Positions 47,932-57,709 of a stretch of 64,000 bases of DNA are shown here, piece after piece. This DNA is from Perkinsus olseni (Eukaryota > Perkinsozoa > Perkinsida > Perkinsidae): positions 21,678 through 85,677 of the forward strand of contig JABANP010000210.1 in NCBI GenBank assembly GCA_013115135.1. The letters are read 5' to 3'. Both the position numbers and the translations under genes were made by a program. The notes beneath the pieces are model-generated. The model searched no databases. It saw nothing but the letters and a program-made list of their open reading frames with translations, and was not told the DNA's origin. Positions within the stretch are counted from its first letter, which is position 1. Every line of letters begins with the position of its first letter.

Positions 47932-48384
47932 ATGATGATGGTCTTCTTCTACCTTATAATCCTCATCACCCAAGCTGTGGCAGCTCCAACCCCCTTCCCA
48001 CCCTTCCCGTTCCCCCAAGGGAAATACGGTGTTGTACAACTCAGACCAGCGTACCTGCGTCTCGAGACTACCTTCGCGACCATTGGTGGAGTACACAGGG
48101 TTCATCTCAGGCTCACTTGCGGGCCTAGTACTACCAGGGGTACTAGATCTTCCTGGGATGGTTGGTTCGATATTATCAGAGGTCAACTTCCCAATTTGTT
48201 CACAATGAAGGAATACCTGACCAGCGAGCAGTATGCGAGTCTTTTCAGCTTTTACAAAGCTCACTGCGGTCGGGGTCAAGGCAGCAGAGGTGATCTAGCA
48301 GTCTTCTCCAAGGACCCCAACTCGAACAAGTATGCCACCAGATTGGGGAAGGATACGATCTTCCTTCAACCGGATATTCTGTAA
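47932..48384 (+). CDS. Small secreted protein, array copy 1
   Basis: 150 residues from the first ATG of ATGATGATG. Signal peptide MMMVFFYLIILITQAVAA, then a proline-rich start with PFPQGKY, a central SSWDGWFD motif, FYKAHCGRG, and the family C-terminal motif GDLAVFSKDPNSNKYATRLG. Two Cys (LTCG and HCGR) may form one disulfide. This copy has five extra residues before SSWDGW. Its end differs from every other copy: the usual short tail is replaced by LQPDIL because the gene is joined to an insert at 48374. It is probably expressed as a secreted protein, but the last residues are of insert origin. Function unknown. Confidence 0.75.
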   Translation: MMMVFFYLIILITQAVAAPTPFPPFPFPQGKYGVVQLRPAYLRLETTFATIGGVHRVHLRLTCGPSTTRGTRSSWDGWFDIIRGQLPNLFTMKEYLTSEQYASLFSFYKAHCGRGQGSRGDLAVFSKDPNSNKYATRLGKDTIFLQPDIL

Positions 48385-50230
48385 TGATGTTGAATCAACA
48401 TTGTTGATGATTTTGATCTGGTTATGGTCACGTATTCCAGTGAGCCCATCATATTATGATACGGTCAAACAAGGGTTCGTGATGAAACCAGTTGATCCTT
48501 TTTGTATTCATATACTCATTACCAGACTCATTGAGATAGGGTGGAGGATCGAGGACCCACAATATTACAAGATATCTCTGTGACGCGGCCAATCCTTATT
48601 CCGAATAAGGAACAAGTTATTCGTGATGTTCCTTGTGAAGTCCGTATTTTACGGTATCGCTTCGTTAGTCATACGTTGTGATGCTCACGTACTTCAGAGG
48701 TTCTTCATTTTCATTTCTGTCACTATCCCTCCTAAATGGAGAATAGTATTCTCAGAATACTCCTATCGCAGAAGGCAATCTTGGGTTGCTCGAGAGCCAG
48801 TCATCAATCGCGACTTCCGGGGTGTCCAGCGGACAAAGAGGGTGTACCACCATTCGTCCATGATCGATCCGTCCACTGTTTCATCCATAACCGGTTTCGT
48901 ACACGATTGTTTCGTCCATGCGTGGTTGATTCAAAGACAAGCTCATTGTGATCTATTCGGCCACGATCTTTTCGAAAAAAAATTATTCGTCCAATAGTGC
49001 TTCGTACATATGAAACTGACGACACCCAAATGTTTTCTATAGGAATAGAACCCGCGGCCTCGCGAATACGAACATGCAGTCTTAACCTACATAGCGGATT
49101 TGGTAGAGTTCCCGGCAGGTGAGTAGGTTAGCAGCCAGCGAGTTGATCATACGAGTTGAATCCCATGGAGCTTTTAAAGAGGGTTCCATGGGCCAATCGA
49201 TCTCAAACTTGAAGCACTGATCGGGAGTATCTAGAGCATCACCTGTAATGCAACGAGAGATGAACAGTTCATGCTCAGGGGCATTCTGCACAGGAATAGA
49301 CTTCTTGCCGAGATCATTGATAAGTTGATCAATGGTCTTCACCATAACCTCAGCGGAGACGTTACTGTGATGGACTCGACAGTTCCCATCAATCGGCAAA
49401 GTCAGAGGTGGAACCGAGACTCCTGCAATAGAACCAGGACTCAGCTCAGGCGGCGGAAGTGCAACAAAATGATTTTGTCAAGATCACTTTCGCGAGGAAC
49501 CGGAGAGTCAGAGCAATCTCCGACAAAAACGGCAGCATTTTCATGCCATAAAAGGAGAGAGGCAACCAAATTTGAAGTCTCGCCTTGCCCGAAATTCGTC
49601 GATACGGGTTGACAGCCGTTGTCCAAAGCACTCAATGGGCAGACAGTAGAGGGACACTCTACTTCTTGATAACGGTCAGAGCGGAGCTTGATGATGTCTC
49701 GAGCACGGCCGCCATTAGCAGCAAGAAGGCTCGCGAGCGCGACCGTATCAAGTTGATACTATCAACCGCTTGCAACATTGCAATACTGTTGTGACCGAGC
49801 AGAACAGACGGACGTGCGCGGCTCACAGAGAGAAAGGGGTGAAGAACAATACTCTGACACGAAGACCGAAATCAGAACCTCCTCACTAGCCTCAATACAG
49901 GAAGTAGCGATTCCACTTAGCATAACAGTGCTAACCGGAAAGCGTCTAACGTCGGTCAATTCAGAGACCAAAGCCTATTCGGTTTAGCCGTGGAAATCGG
50001 TGGCTCAGTAAACGCATCCACAACATGAGCATTTTGTGGCTCATCTTTATCAGTACGAGGAACCGGACAAACCAACGACCTATGACCTTCAGCCGAACAA
50101 CAGCCGCATATGAGATATCCAACATTGAGGCTACACGCATCAGTGCTGTGGTAATTACCAAAGTTGTGATACCTCGAAGAGTACTCAACAATAGCACCAG
50201 CCTCAGGTTTGTTTGCAATATGGCCTGTAA
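48374..50230 (-). mobile_element. 1.86-kb insert with 17-bp direct repeats and a CCHC zinc-knuckle frame
   Basis: The insert is flanked by GATCTTCCTTCAACCGG (48357-48373) and GATCTTCCTTCACCCGG (50231-50247), one mismatch. Beyond the right repeat the normal gene end and 3' flank of the family resume, so the insert split a family copy at its last codons. On the minus strand 50228-49956 reads a knuckle CGCCSAEGHRSLVC (C-x2-C-x4-H-x4-C) after YSSRYHNFGNYHSTDA; more minus frames follow to 49082. This is Gag-like. No reverse transcriptase or terminal repeats were seen, so it is a fragment or non-autonomous element. A tRNA-like B box (GGGTTCTATTCC, minus) lies near 49050. Confidence 0.55.
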
Positions 50231-50870
50231 GATCTTCCTTCACCCGGCGTGAAGTGTCTCGGGACGGTCCCCGGCAGGTCACCTGCAGTAAAGTTCATGG
50301 TGACTTGAACGTCACTCAGTCATTACTCATGTCGAAAATGGATGAACGGTGGTCGGTGATGTTTGTATCACGATCCTCGAACATGACGTCTGAGTTCAAG
50401 ATACTCAAGTATTTCATCTCTTATCTTTCATCGAGATTATCACACATTCATGTAGGACTCGGCATTCAGCACGCCTTCGTAGGTGTGTTCATAACGTGAA
50501 CTTCACAACAGTCGATCGATCCAAAGTTCTACTCCGATCCTTGTGAGTATTCTTTTATATCTGGATCACACTGGGTTTTCTCAGGCGCCCAGCATGGTGT
50601 TGAGAGACCAGTAATCTTCGATCTCATCGTTGACAACCGTTTTAAGTCGGGCTACCATTGTACCGGGTATGAGTTGTAGACAGTACTTAAATGGAACAGA
50701 TAGCAGCGAGCGTTTGCGGAGTCTTCAGCAAGAGAAACTGTCTCTCTCGCATTTGCTGTGTTGCACTCTGCGACTGAACTACTGTCTAAAGGGGATCTTA
50801 CGCGACGCCAACGGCTTTTGCCTGGTTTCCTGGATTAGTTGGCTTGGATAAGAACTCGAAAAACTCAGAA
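50231..50870 (+). pseudogene. Detached tail and 3' flank of array copy 1
   Basis: Starts with the last codons of the secreted family (ATCTTCCTTCACCCGGCGTG, stop at 50250-50252) and continues into the conserved 3' flank (GATGAACGGTGGTCGGTGAT and on to TGGATTAGTTGGCTTGGATA). This is the part of the family unit displaced by the insert at 48374-50230. Confidence 0.75.
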
Positions 50871-51022
50871 TGACGTTTCATTAGAGCAGGCTGCTCAGAG
50901 CAGGAGATAGATGTATGGTGTTGACTAGCCTTTGAACTCGCTTAGGAGCATCCCAGTATTGGGAAGAGCTTCTCAAATGGAGTTGATAACACGACATTCA
51001 CATATAACCCGAGTACTGATTT

Positions 51023-51050
51023 ATAGATAGATAGGTAGTAGATAGATAGG
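51023..51050. repeat. GATA microsatellite
   Basis: TAGATAGATAGGTAG followed by TAGATAGATAGG: imperfect GATA tetranucleotide repeats between the array 3' flank and the second protease pseudogene. Confidence 0.7.
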
Positions 51051-51193
51051 ATGCAGATGAAGAGCGAAGGCGTTTGCTCTACATCGCAGTGCTTGTCACC
51101 TGAGGAGTGATATCCTCATTGAGGATTCCTCGACCGACGAGTACTCGTCACTATAAGCGCCACGATCAATGGTGTTATAATGCTTCTTCACTC

Positions 51194-51682
51194 CTAGCAG
51201 AGAATGACGAACGATTGACTCATTGAGAATCTCAATGGTCCACAACTGATGGTCACCGGATTGGTCACCAATCCGAACACGATGCCATTAGCGAACATTT
51301 CACCATCCGGAGGTGCGAAGAAGATCTCCCCACGGCTGTAGAAAACACCAAGCTCAATTTTGTCGAGGTTCTTGACGTCAGTGGGGGTTCCCAGAGTGCA
51401 TTGTGGCGGTTGATATTTATAACATTTGAAGAGGAGCTCCGCGCAACGACCCGAGAAAATATCTTCCATCCACTATTTCATTATGAAGAACGTGTTCGGA
51501 CTCTGCGCGTGCACCAAAGGATACACGTTGTCTTCGTCGACCTCCAGGTGAGCCACGAGTTGTTTCAAGGTCGCGCTAGAGCTCATTCGTCGCGGGAAAA
51601 TGGGGATTCTCACGAGCTTGTCGCTGCATGAACTGATGAACAGCGTGATGAAAGCGAGGACAGCGGAGGTCATGACCATCAT
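51194..51682 (-). pseudogene. Pepsin-like protease pseudogene, copy 2 (5' part)
   Basis: The ATG at 51682 opens a signal peptide (MMVMTSAVLAFITLFISSCS) and a propeptide-like region (MSSSATLKQLVAHLEVDEDN). The frame meets TAG at 51473-51475 after NTFFIMK, then continues in the same frame as WMEDIFSGRCAELLFKCYKY and FANGIVFGLVTNP. The same TAG is in copy 1, so it predates the duplication. The stretch that should hold the first DTG is absent. The C-terminal lobe is missing from this copy. If the TAG were inside an unrecognised intron the 5' half could be functional, but no GT-AG pair fits. Confidence 0.7.
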
Positions 51683-52122
51683 AGACGGGTAAGGCGGACG
51701 CACGGGGGACCCCGCACTGCGGGGTCTCTACTTGGCACTGCTTGGGTTCTATCTGAGGCAGTTGTGGCCCGGCTCCCTGTCTCTCTGTCCCGAGCCTGAG
51801 AACGTGTAGCAGTTCTGTCCGAGGAAAGAGACGATGCCAAACCTTGCGATCATTATTGTAAATGGAAGCCAATATGACATCCCGAAAGATTAAGTCCTTC
51901 CCGACTCGAACGCATGACGAATGACTGCGAAAAATGAAGTTGTTGAGTGCGATTTCCTAAGTCGCCCCTTTGCATTATAAGCCGACTTCGTGAAGCACGT
52001 GCTGGGGAACACCGTTAAGCATCGCCTCTTCTACGTCTTCTATTGAATAGTGGCTGAACGGGCGGACCTGCGGCCAGACGCCTTACTTCACTAACAAAAC
52101 CGGGTATACTAAGAGAGAAATG
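51683..52122. other. Unassigned, no gene seen
   Basis: Holds GCACTGCGGGGTCTC-type palindromic sequence near 51713-51722 but no coding region. The adjoining segment 52125-52310 matches 42585-42775. Confidence 0.4.
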
Positions 52123-52124
52123 AC

Positions 52125-52310
52125 CATGGATTTTGGTGACAAGCCACCCACGAGGTTCCATAGGATGCTGCTCCATCGGCTTCCCACCAGTCCCTTGTAC
52201 GCTCAGGACAAAAGCCTCGCCCCAGAGCAGTGGCAGCACCCTGAAGCGATGGGTATCACCTCAGAAGATGATGAGACCATCGCCGGGACGACAGAGGTGG
52301 TCCACATTGT
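52125..52310. repeat. Segment shared with 42585-42775
   Basis: See the partner. Here the plus frame stays open through the segment (MTMDFGDKPPTRFHRMLLHR onward) while the partner has an in-frame TAG. No family was recognised on either strand. Confidence 0.7.
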
Positions 52311-52339
52311 CATGGAAAATAATGAACGATTTTCACTGA

Positions 52340-53082
52340 TTCCTTTGATTCAGTGTTGCCTCTCATTCAGGGGGTCTTGGCTGAGTAGTTATAAGGTAAA
52401 ACACAGAAGGAGAATGCTCAGCGGGGCCAGTGTCTGTAGTGCCACCGAGTACTGATGCCTCCTCGACTTCATCTTGGGAAGTTCAGCTCAACGCGAGCTT
52501 CACGAAGTATCGCATGTTGCTACTCATTACTCTTCACCCGAAGAATTAGTCTGGATTTTTGATGACACTCTCGATTCAAGAGAAAATGTGCGCGCCGCGG
52601 ATAATACGGGGCCAGACGACCAGCGTGACGTCGGTGGGGTGATCGACTGTCCTAGCATGTATCTGCAGCAGCACTTCAGTCAGCAGGCAGTCCTGGTTGA
52701 ATGTTTTGTTCCAAATAAGCAATAAACCTCCCAGGGGTTCCTTGGCAGTGCTCGAGGCCCTTCACTCGTACCAGCATCCTTTTTTCCTGCCATTCCAGCT
52801 CAAGTTGGGAGTGTAGTCATGAGAGGCGGTCGTAGCGTCGAGGACCCCGCTGTATCACAATGTTGACCCCAATGCTCTAGGTAGGAGTAGTTCAGATTCG
52901 CCGCCACTGTTTTTCTACTCGTTATCGAGTGAATGGAGTCGAGAGCAATTCCCCTGAGGCTATCCATGGTCGTTGGGCATGATGTCGCTGCCACGGTGAC
53001 GCCACTCCATCGCCGGTGACACCACTGGGCAGGCGCCCCTGAAAAGGTTCCCACCAAGGTGCAACAAGTAATTGTCATTTTC
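52340..53082 (+). repeat. Duplicated 5' flank (partner 47340-47931)
   Basis: Upstream region of array copy 2. It is slightly longer than its partner because of extra sequence near 52740-52860. Confidence 0.8.
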
Positions 53083-53514
53083 ATGATGATGCTCTTCTTC
53101 TACCTTACAGTACTCATCACCCAAGCTGTGGCAGGCCAACCCACCGTCCCACCCTTCCCATTCCCCCAAGGGAGATACATTGGTGGACAACTATCACCAA
53201 TGTACCTGCGTATCGAGACTAACTTTGTGACCGTTAGAAAAGTGCCCAGGGTTCATCTCAGGATCTCCTGCGGGTGTAATAGAGATTCCTGGGATGGTTG
53301 GTTTGATCTTGGCAGAGGTAACGTTGCCAATTTGTTCACTTTGAAGGACTACCAGACCCACCGCAAGTATGCTGAGCTTTTCATCTTTTACAACGCTCAC
53401 TGCGGTCGAGCTCGAGGCAGAAGAGGTGATCTAGCCGTCTTCTCCAAGGATCCCAACTCGAACAAGTATGCCACCAGATTGGGCAAGGATACGATCTTCC
53501 TTCACTCGGCGTGA
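53083..53514 (+). CDS. Small secreted protein, array copy 2
   Basis: 143 residues from ATGATGATG. Signal peptide MMMLFFYLTVLITQAVAG, PFPQGRYIGGQL, CNRDSWDGWFD, YAELFIFYNAHCGRARG, and the complete C-terminal motif GDLAVFSKDPNSNKYATRLG ending TIFLHSA. Three Cys are seen (SCGC and HCGR). All family motifs are intact. Flanked by the conserved 5' and 3' array segments. No homology to a known family is recognised; secretion is inferred from the N-terminus. Confidence 0.85.
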   Translation: MMMLFFYLTVLITQAVAGQPTVPPFPFPQGRYIGGQLSPMYLRIETNFVTVRKVPRVHLRISCGCNRDSWDGWFDLGRGNVANLFTLKDYQTHRKYAELFIFYNAHCGRARGRRGDLAVFSKDPNSNKYATRLGKDTIFLHSA

Positions 53515-54090
53515 GGTCCTTCAGGAGCTGCGGTTAAGTTCATGATTAAGTGGATGTCACTCGATCATCACTCACGTCGAAAGCGGATGAACGATGGTTG
53601 GTGATGTTTGCATCACGATCCTCGATTATGTTGTCTGAGCTCAAGCTACTCCTGTATTTCTTCTCTTATTTTTCGTCGAGATTGTTAAACTTTCGTGGAG
53701 CCCTCGGGGTTCAGCGCGGCTTTGTAGGTGCGCTCACATCAGTCGATCGCTGCAGAGTTCTTCTCCGCTCCCTGCGGCCATTCTTTCTTTTTCGGATCGC
53801 ACTGGGTTGTCTTCGATGCCCAACGCGGTGTTAAAAGACCAGTGAATTCCGATCTCGTCGTTGATAATCGCTACTGGTTCCACTACCATTGCGCTGAGTA
53901 TGTACTGCATACAGTACTCGAGTCGAATCGATAACAGGGAGGGTTTGTGAGGTCTCTAGCAAGAGGTGCGGTTTCTTTCGCATCCGCTGGTCGCGTTCTG
54001 TCTAGAGGGGGTCTTACGCAACGCCATCTGCGTTTCCTCGTTTCTTGGATTTCGGGACTCCCGAATCGGGAGTAGCCCACCTTTAGCTAA
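53515..54090 (+). repeat. Conserved 3' flank, type 1
   Basis: About 550 bp starting GATGAACGATGGTTGGTGAT. Related flanks lie at 50270-50870, 57710-58270, 59850-60420 and 61880-62400. One reading frame (DERWSVMFVSRSS-like, then E.KIL) is kept at the start of most copies. Confidence 0.8.
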
Positions 54091-54398
54091 AAACTAGGTT
54101 CATCAGTGACTTGGACTAGTCGCTCCAGCCGGACCGACACAGCATTAAACCACAGTGTGCAGGAAGCAACACGCGTGTCCTCGATCAGGGGATCGATATT
54201 CCTCTGTCAGCTGCTTAGACCCATTGCGACATTGCTCTCATAAATACAGGGTGCGTGCTTTGCCACAACTGAAGTTGAATGCAGTTCAGTCGAGTATCCT
54301 CACTGTAGGTTACAGTGGGGATACTCAACTCAGCTGAGGTGACAGTCTATGACGGTAGAATCTGCAAAGAGTCCTTGTACTGATCCTTCCTAGGTACA
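54091..54398 (+). repeat. Conserved 5' segment, type 2 (partner 58270-58566)
   Basis: GACTTGGACTAGTCGCTCCA, CAGCATTAAACCACA, ATCAGGGGATCGATATTCCT and CTGATCCTTCCTAGGTACAA occur in both. It contains a 16-bp-arm hairpin with a 3-base loop at 54292-54326; the partner hairpin is at 58453-58487. Confidence 0.85.
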
Positions 54399-54399
54399 A

Positions 54400-54613
54400 C
54401 GTTACCGTACGCCTCGATCGGTCTTCTTTCCCAGAGTATATGGATTTACTGGACTTCTTCGACTCAAACTGCGATCGAGCTCCAACTCTAATAGGTGACT
54501 TGGCCGTCTACTCGAAGGTTCCCAACGAGGACCGCTACTCCACCAATTTGGCGAGCGATACGATTCCTTTCTACCCTTCTCCGCTGAATTCTTCAACGTA
54601 TGTTTGTAAGTGA
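54400..54613 (+). pseudogene. Secreted family copy 3, 5'-truncated
   Basis: The type 2 upstream segment runs straight into the C-terminal half of a family member: EYMDLLDFFDSNCDRAPTLI, then GDLAVYSKVPNEDRYSTNLA and DTIPFYPS. The signal peptide and first half are missing, removed between TACAACGTT and the codons before SSFPEY. It resembles copy 4 (55710) more than copies 1 and 2 (VYSKVP). Confidence 0.75.
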
Positions 54614-55130
54614 ATGGCCCTCACTGAATACCATTGCTTGATTATTGTTCGAAGGTTTTTGAACATTATTGGTCGATGGGCCATGCTGTGCGGGCACACA
54701 TCAGTCAGTCGATCTCTGCAGTTTACCGATGCTCTAGTCCTCCTCTTTTGATGTATCGCATCTTATCGGGCTGTCTTCAACGTTTGTTACCGAGCTGAAC
54801 AAAGGAGTGGTTCTATTGTCCCTTTCGGACCTCAGTGAGGTCACCTCACTATCATTGCGCCAAGTTTGTGCCAGAAGCGCACATTGGATGGCTTGTTTGC
54901 AGTGCTCCAGTATGAGGCTTTGTCACATCAGCTCTGTCGCGTTCTGTACAGTGGGAGGTCCTCACGCAACACTGACGATCTGGGTTTACTCTAATCTTGA
55001 CTGTTATTGCCCTTTACTGATGAGTGGAGAGAAAGTACTGAGGCCACCGAACTCTGTTCACCGTACGAAAATTGCGCGGATTGCAATAATTTGTGCGGCG
55101 CCCTCCTGCTACGTATGGTATGCGGATCCT
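54614..55130 (+). repeat. Conserved 3' flank, type 2 (partner 56142-56710)
   Basis: CATCAGTCAGTCGATCTCTG, CAGTTTACCGAT, TATTGTCCCTTTCGGACCTC, CAAGTTTGTGCCAGAAGCGC and GATCTGGGTTTACTCTAATC occur in both. This copy has a local GTGAGGTCACCTCA tandem insertion at 54837-54850. Confidence 0.8.
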
Positions 55131-55709
55131 GATTGAGAGATCACAGCCATAGATTGGAACCAGTTTCTGAGTTTGCGAGGCAAGATTCAGAGCCGACTCC
55201 GGCGCCATGAGCCCACAGGGGAATCTCCGTCGGCGCATTTTGGAAATGCTCATCTCAATAATCTCAAATTAATCATCATCAAGTTCTCTACGGCGTACGA
55301 ATTGAGAGCGGATGGGGAGATGTGAGACGCCACTCACTCTGTGCATGTCCAAAGTTGGCCATACACGGCTACAAAGGGCGCTACAGTGACATCCATGTCT
55401 TGTGTAACAGCTGCCCACTAAGTGAGAACGAGTCGGTACTCTTAGAGCATCAACACAGCTGATCCTTACTGCTACTTGGAGTCCTAGTCTAGGGCCCCTT
55501 AGCCCGAGATGGACGCTCATCGCTCACGTCACGTCATTTACGTGCATGCGCATGCGTTCTACGTTGCGCTATGGGCCCCCCTTTCGCCGACCTCCTGTCG
55601 GGTGCATTCTGGCCTCCCTTCGAGACCTGTCTCGAGCAGCCCCATCCTACTGAGTTACAGTGCCGGAACCAGCTGGATTATACGTAGGCTACTAGTTGAA
55701 ACTATCATC
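55131..55709. other. Unique stretch upstream of copy 4
   Basis: Not recognised elsewhere in the array. An upstream ATG frame (55509) runs in phase into the gene, but the hydrophobic signal peptide beginning at 55710 makes the later start more likely. Confidence 0.4.
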
Positions 55710-56141
55710 ATGATTTTCCTTTACCTCATGCTGCTACTCAACGCCCCGTCTGTGGACGGAGGGCTCCCTGTGCCATTTCCCCAAGGGAGATACATCGGAG
55801 AACTATGGTTCCCCTATCTGCGCATCGAAATGAACTTCGTGAATGACGAGGAAGTCCATAAGGTTGATTTCAGCATGAGCTGCGAGTTCCAGAGAAAGCT
55901 TTTTTCTGTGAGCTTCGATATCGTTCGTGTGAACGGGACCTCGGATTCCTTTGCATACAAAGAATATCGTAAATTCGGGTCGCAGTATATCTATATCCTC
56001 TCACAATTCGCTTTCTATTGCGACCGAGGTCAAGCTCAAATTGGTGACTTGGCCGTGTACTCCAAGGTTCCCTTGTTTTCCGGCTACGCCACCAACTTGA
56101 GGAACGACACCATTCTTCTCCTCCCCTCACGTTGCTCATAG
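55710..56141 (+). CDS. Small secreted protein, array copy 4 (divergent)
   Basis: 143 residues. Signal peptide MIFLYLMLLLNAPSVDG, then PVPFPQGRYIGELWFPYLRI, a changed centre (KLFSVSFDIVRVNGTSDS in place of DSWDGWFD), FAFYCDRGQAQIGDLAVYSK and YATNLRNDTILLLPSRCS. The family ends are kept but the WDGW core is lost, so this is a second subfamily together with the truncated copy at 54400. It has an extra C-terminal Cys. The frame is intact over its whole length. Confidence 0.8.
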   Translation: MIFLYLMLLLNAPSVDGGLPVPFPQGRYIGELWFPYLRIEMNFVNDEEVHKVDFSMSCEFQRKLFSVSFDIVRVNGTSDSFAYKEYRKFGSQYIYILSQFAFYCDRGQAQIGDLAVYSKVPLFSGYATNLRNDTILLLPSRCS

Positions 56142-56710
56142 ATGAATTTTGATGGAGTTAACGGCATTGCTTGGTTGTTGTTCGATAGTGGATGAGCCCT
56201 GGACCAGGGCCTCTGGGCAGCGGTGTTACTGACAGTAATTTTCTATGCTCGAATGAGTCGCTGGACTTCCACGAAGTAGTGGATTCCGTAAAATAGTTTA
56301 TATAAAGGAGATCGATGGACTGGTTTGTGTGTGCACACATCAGTCGGCCGATCTCTGCAGTTTACCGATTCTATCAGTCCTCCTCTTTCGATGTATCGGA
56401 TATTATGGGGCTGCCTGTTACAGTGTTGGACAGAGGAGTTGTCTTATTGTCCCTTTCGGACCTCACTATCATTGCGCCAAGTTTGTGCCAGAAGCGCATA
56501 TTCGATGGCCTGTTTGCAGTGCTCCAGTATGAGACTCGGTCGCATCAACTCTGTCGCGTTCTATACAGTGGGAGGTCTCCACGCACCAATAATGATCTGG
56601 GTTTACTCTAATCTTCACTGTCATCGTCCTCTATCGGAAAATTCTCGAGAAATTATGTCACCGAATTCTGTTCACCCCACGGAGTATGCGCAGCACTTCC
56701 CCTAAGAACA
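56142..56710 (+). repeat. Conserved 3' flank, type 2 (partner 54614-55130)
   Basis: Follows copy 4. It ends near GTATGCGCAGCACTTCCCCT, a word that recurs at 58805 and 62397 and seems to mark the edge of the repeat unit. Confidence 0.8.
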
Positions 56711-57291
56711 ACTTCGGATGTGGGTATTTGAGATGGGCCCAGAAAATGATAAAACCGACTTGAGATGGGGTTTATCGATAACGAGAATCCATAGCGTATT
56801 CTAGCCTAGCGTGAGTCCTAGCTCAATGTGGCACGTCTACTCATGCACACCCGTGCAAGACGCAGGATGATGTCAGATGGTTACCTGAGAGCAATGATAT
56901 GCAGTAGGAGTAAACGTAAGTACAGCGACGATAGTCTACCAGTACTGAGCCGGGTGCTACCCAGCCCTTAGGCGCCATCATAATGTAAGAGATAGGCCTA
57001 ACATTCTTTTATGGTAGCGAAACGGGCGCGTACGAACGAATCCCGCTGATCGTTGGAGGAAACAGTCGCAGCCCATCAGCTGAAATAGACAGAATAAGCT
57101 TCAATTTCCAATGAACTCACCCACTAGGTCCATCCTAGGTGTTGTTGTTGAGTCAACCAGTGCGGGTGTTACTAATTACTGGTAGTTACTTGATGTCTCT
57201 GTCCCTGTGACGCCACTAGCCACTCAGTGCGTGGCACGCGCCCATAAAGAGGTTTCGACTAAAGCGCGCGATACTACTTGTTATTTTCACG
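56680..57291 (+). repeat. Conserved 5' flank, type 1b (partners 58800-59417, 60890-61456)
   Basis: Shared words: GAGAATCCATAGCGTATTCT, CATGCACGCC (or CACACC), CAATGATATGCAGTAG, GAGCCGGGTGCTAC, GCGCCAT, and close to the gene GTGACGCCACTAGCCA followed by GGCACGCGCCC. Three copies precede the genes at 57292, 59418 and 61457. Confidence 0.85.
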
Positions 57292-57703
57292 ATGATTCTC
57301 TTCTGCCTGATAGTACTCGTCACTCAAGCTGTGCAAGGCCAACCCCCCTTCCCGTTTCCCCAAGGGAGATACATTGGCGGACTGCTCGCCCCCTACCTAC
57401 GTGTCGATGTTAACTTCGTGACCGCTTTCGAAATACCCAGGGTTCATCTCAGTATCTCTTGCGGGTCTAGTAGGGATTCCTGGGACGGTTGGTTCGATCT
57501 TGTCAGAGGTATGACAGCCAATTTGTTCAAATTGAAGGACTACCAGACAGGCGACAAGTATGCGGAGCTTCTCGCTTTCTACGACGCTCACTGCGGCAGA
57601 GCTCCAGGCAAAAGGTGACCTAGCCCTCTTCACCAAGGACCTCCACTTGGACCAATATTCCACCAGACTGGGGAATGATAGGATCTTCCTTTACCCGGCG
57701 TGA
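57292..57703 (+). pseudogene. Secreted family copy 5, frameshifted
   Basis: Signal peptide MILFCLIVLVTQAVQG, PFPQGRYIGGLLAPYLRV, SSRDSWDGWFDLV and YDAHCGRAPGK are normal. The frame then breaks at a shortened A run: GGCAAAAGGTGAC here against GGCAAAAAAGGTGAT in the copy at 61457, two bases fewer. TGA follows at once. Beyond the break the family tail continues in another frame (GDLALFTKD, then RLGNDRIFLYPA) to 57703. The tail also carries substitutions, which suggests it is no longer constrained. Confidence 0.8.
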
Positions 57704-57709
57704 AGTGTC

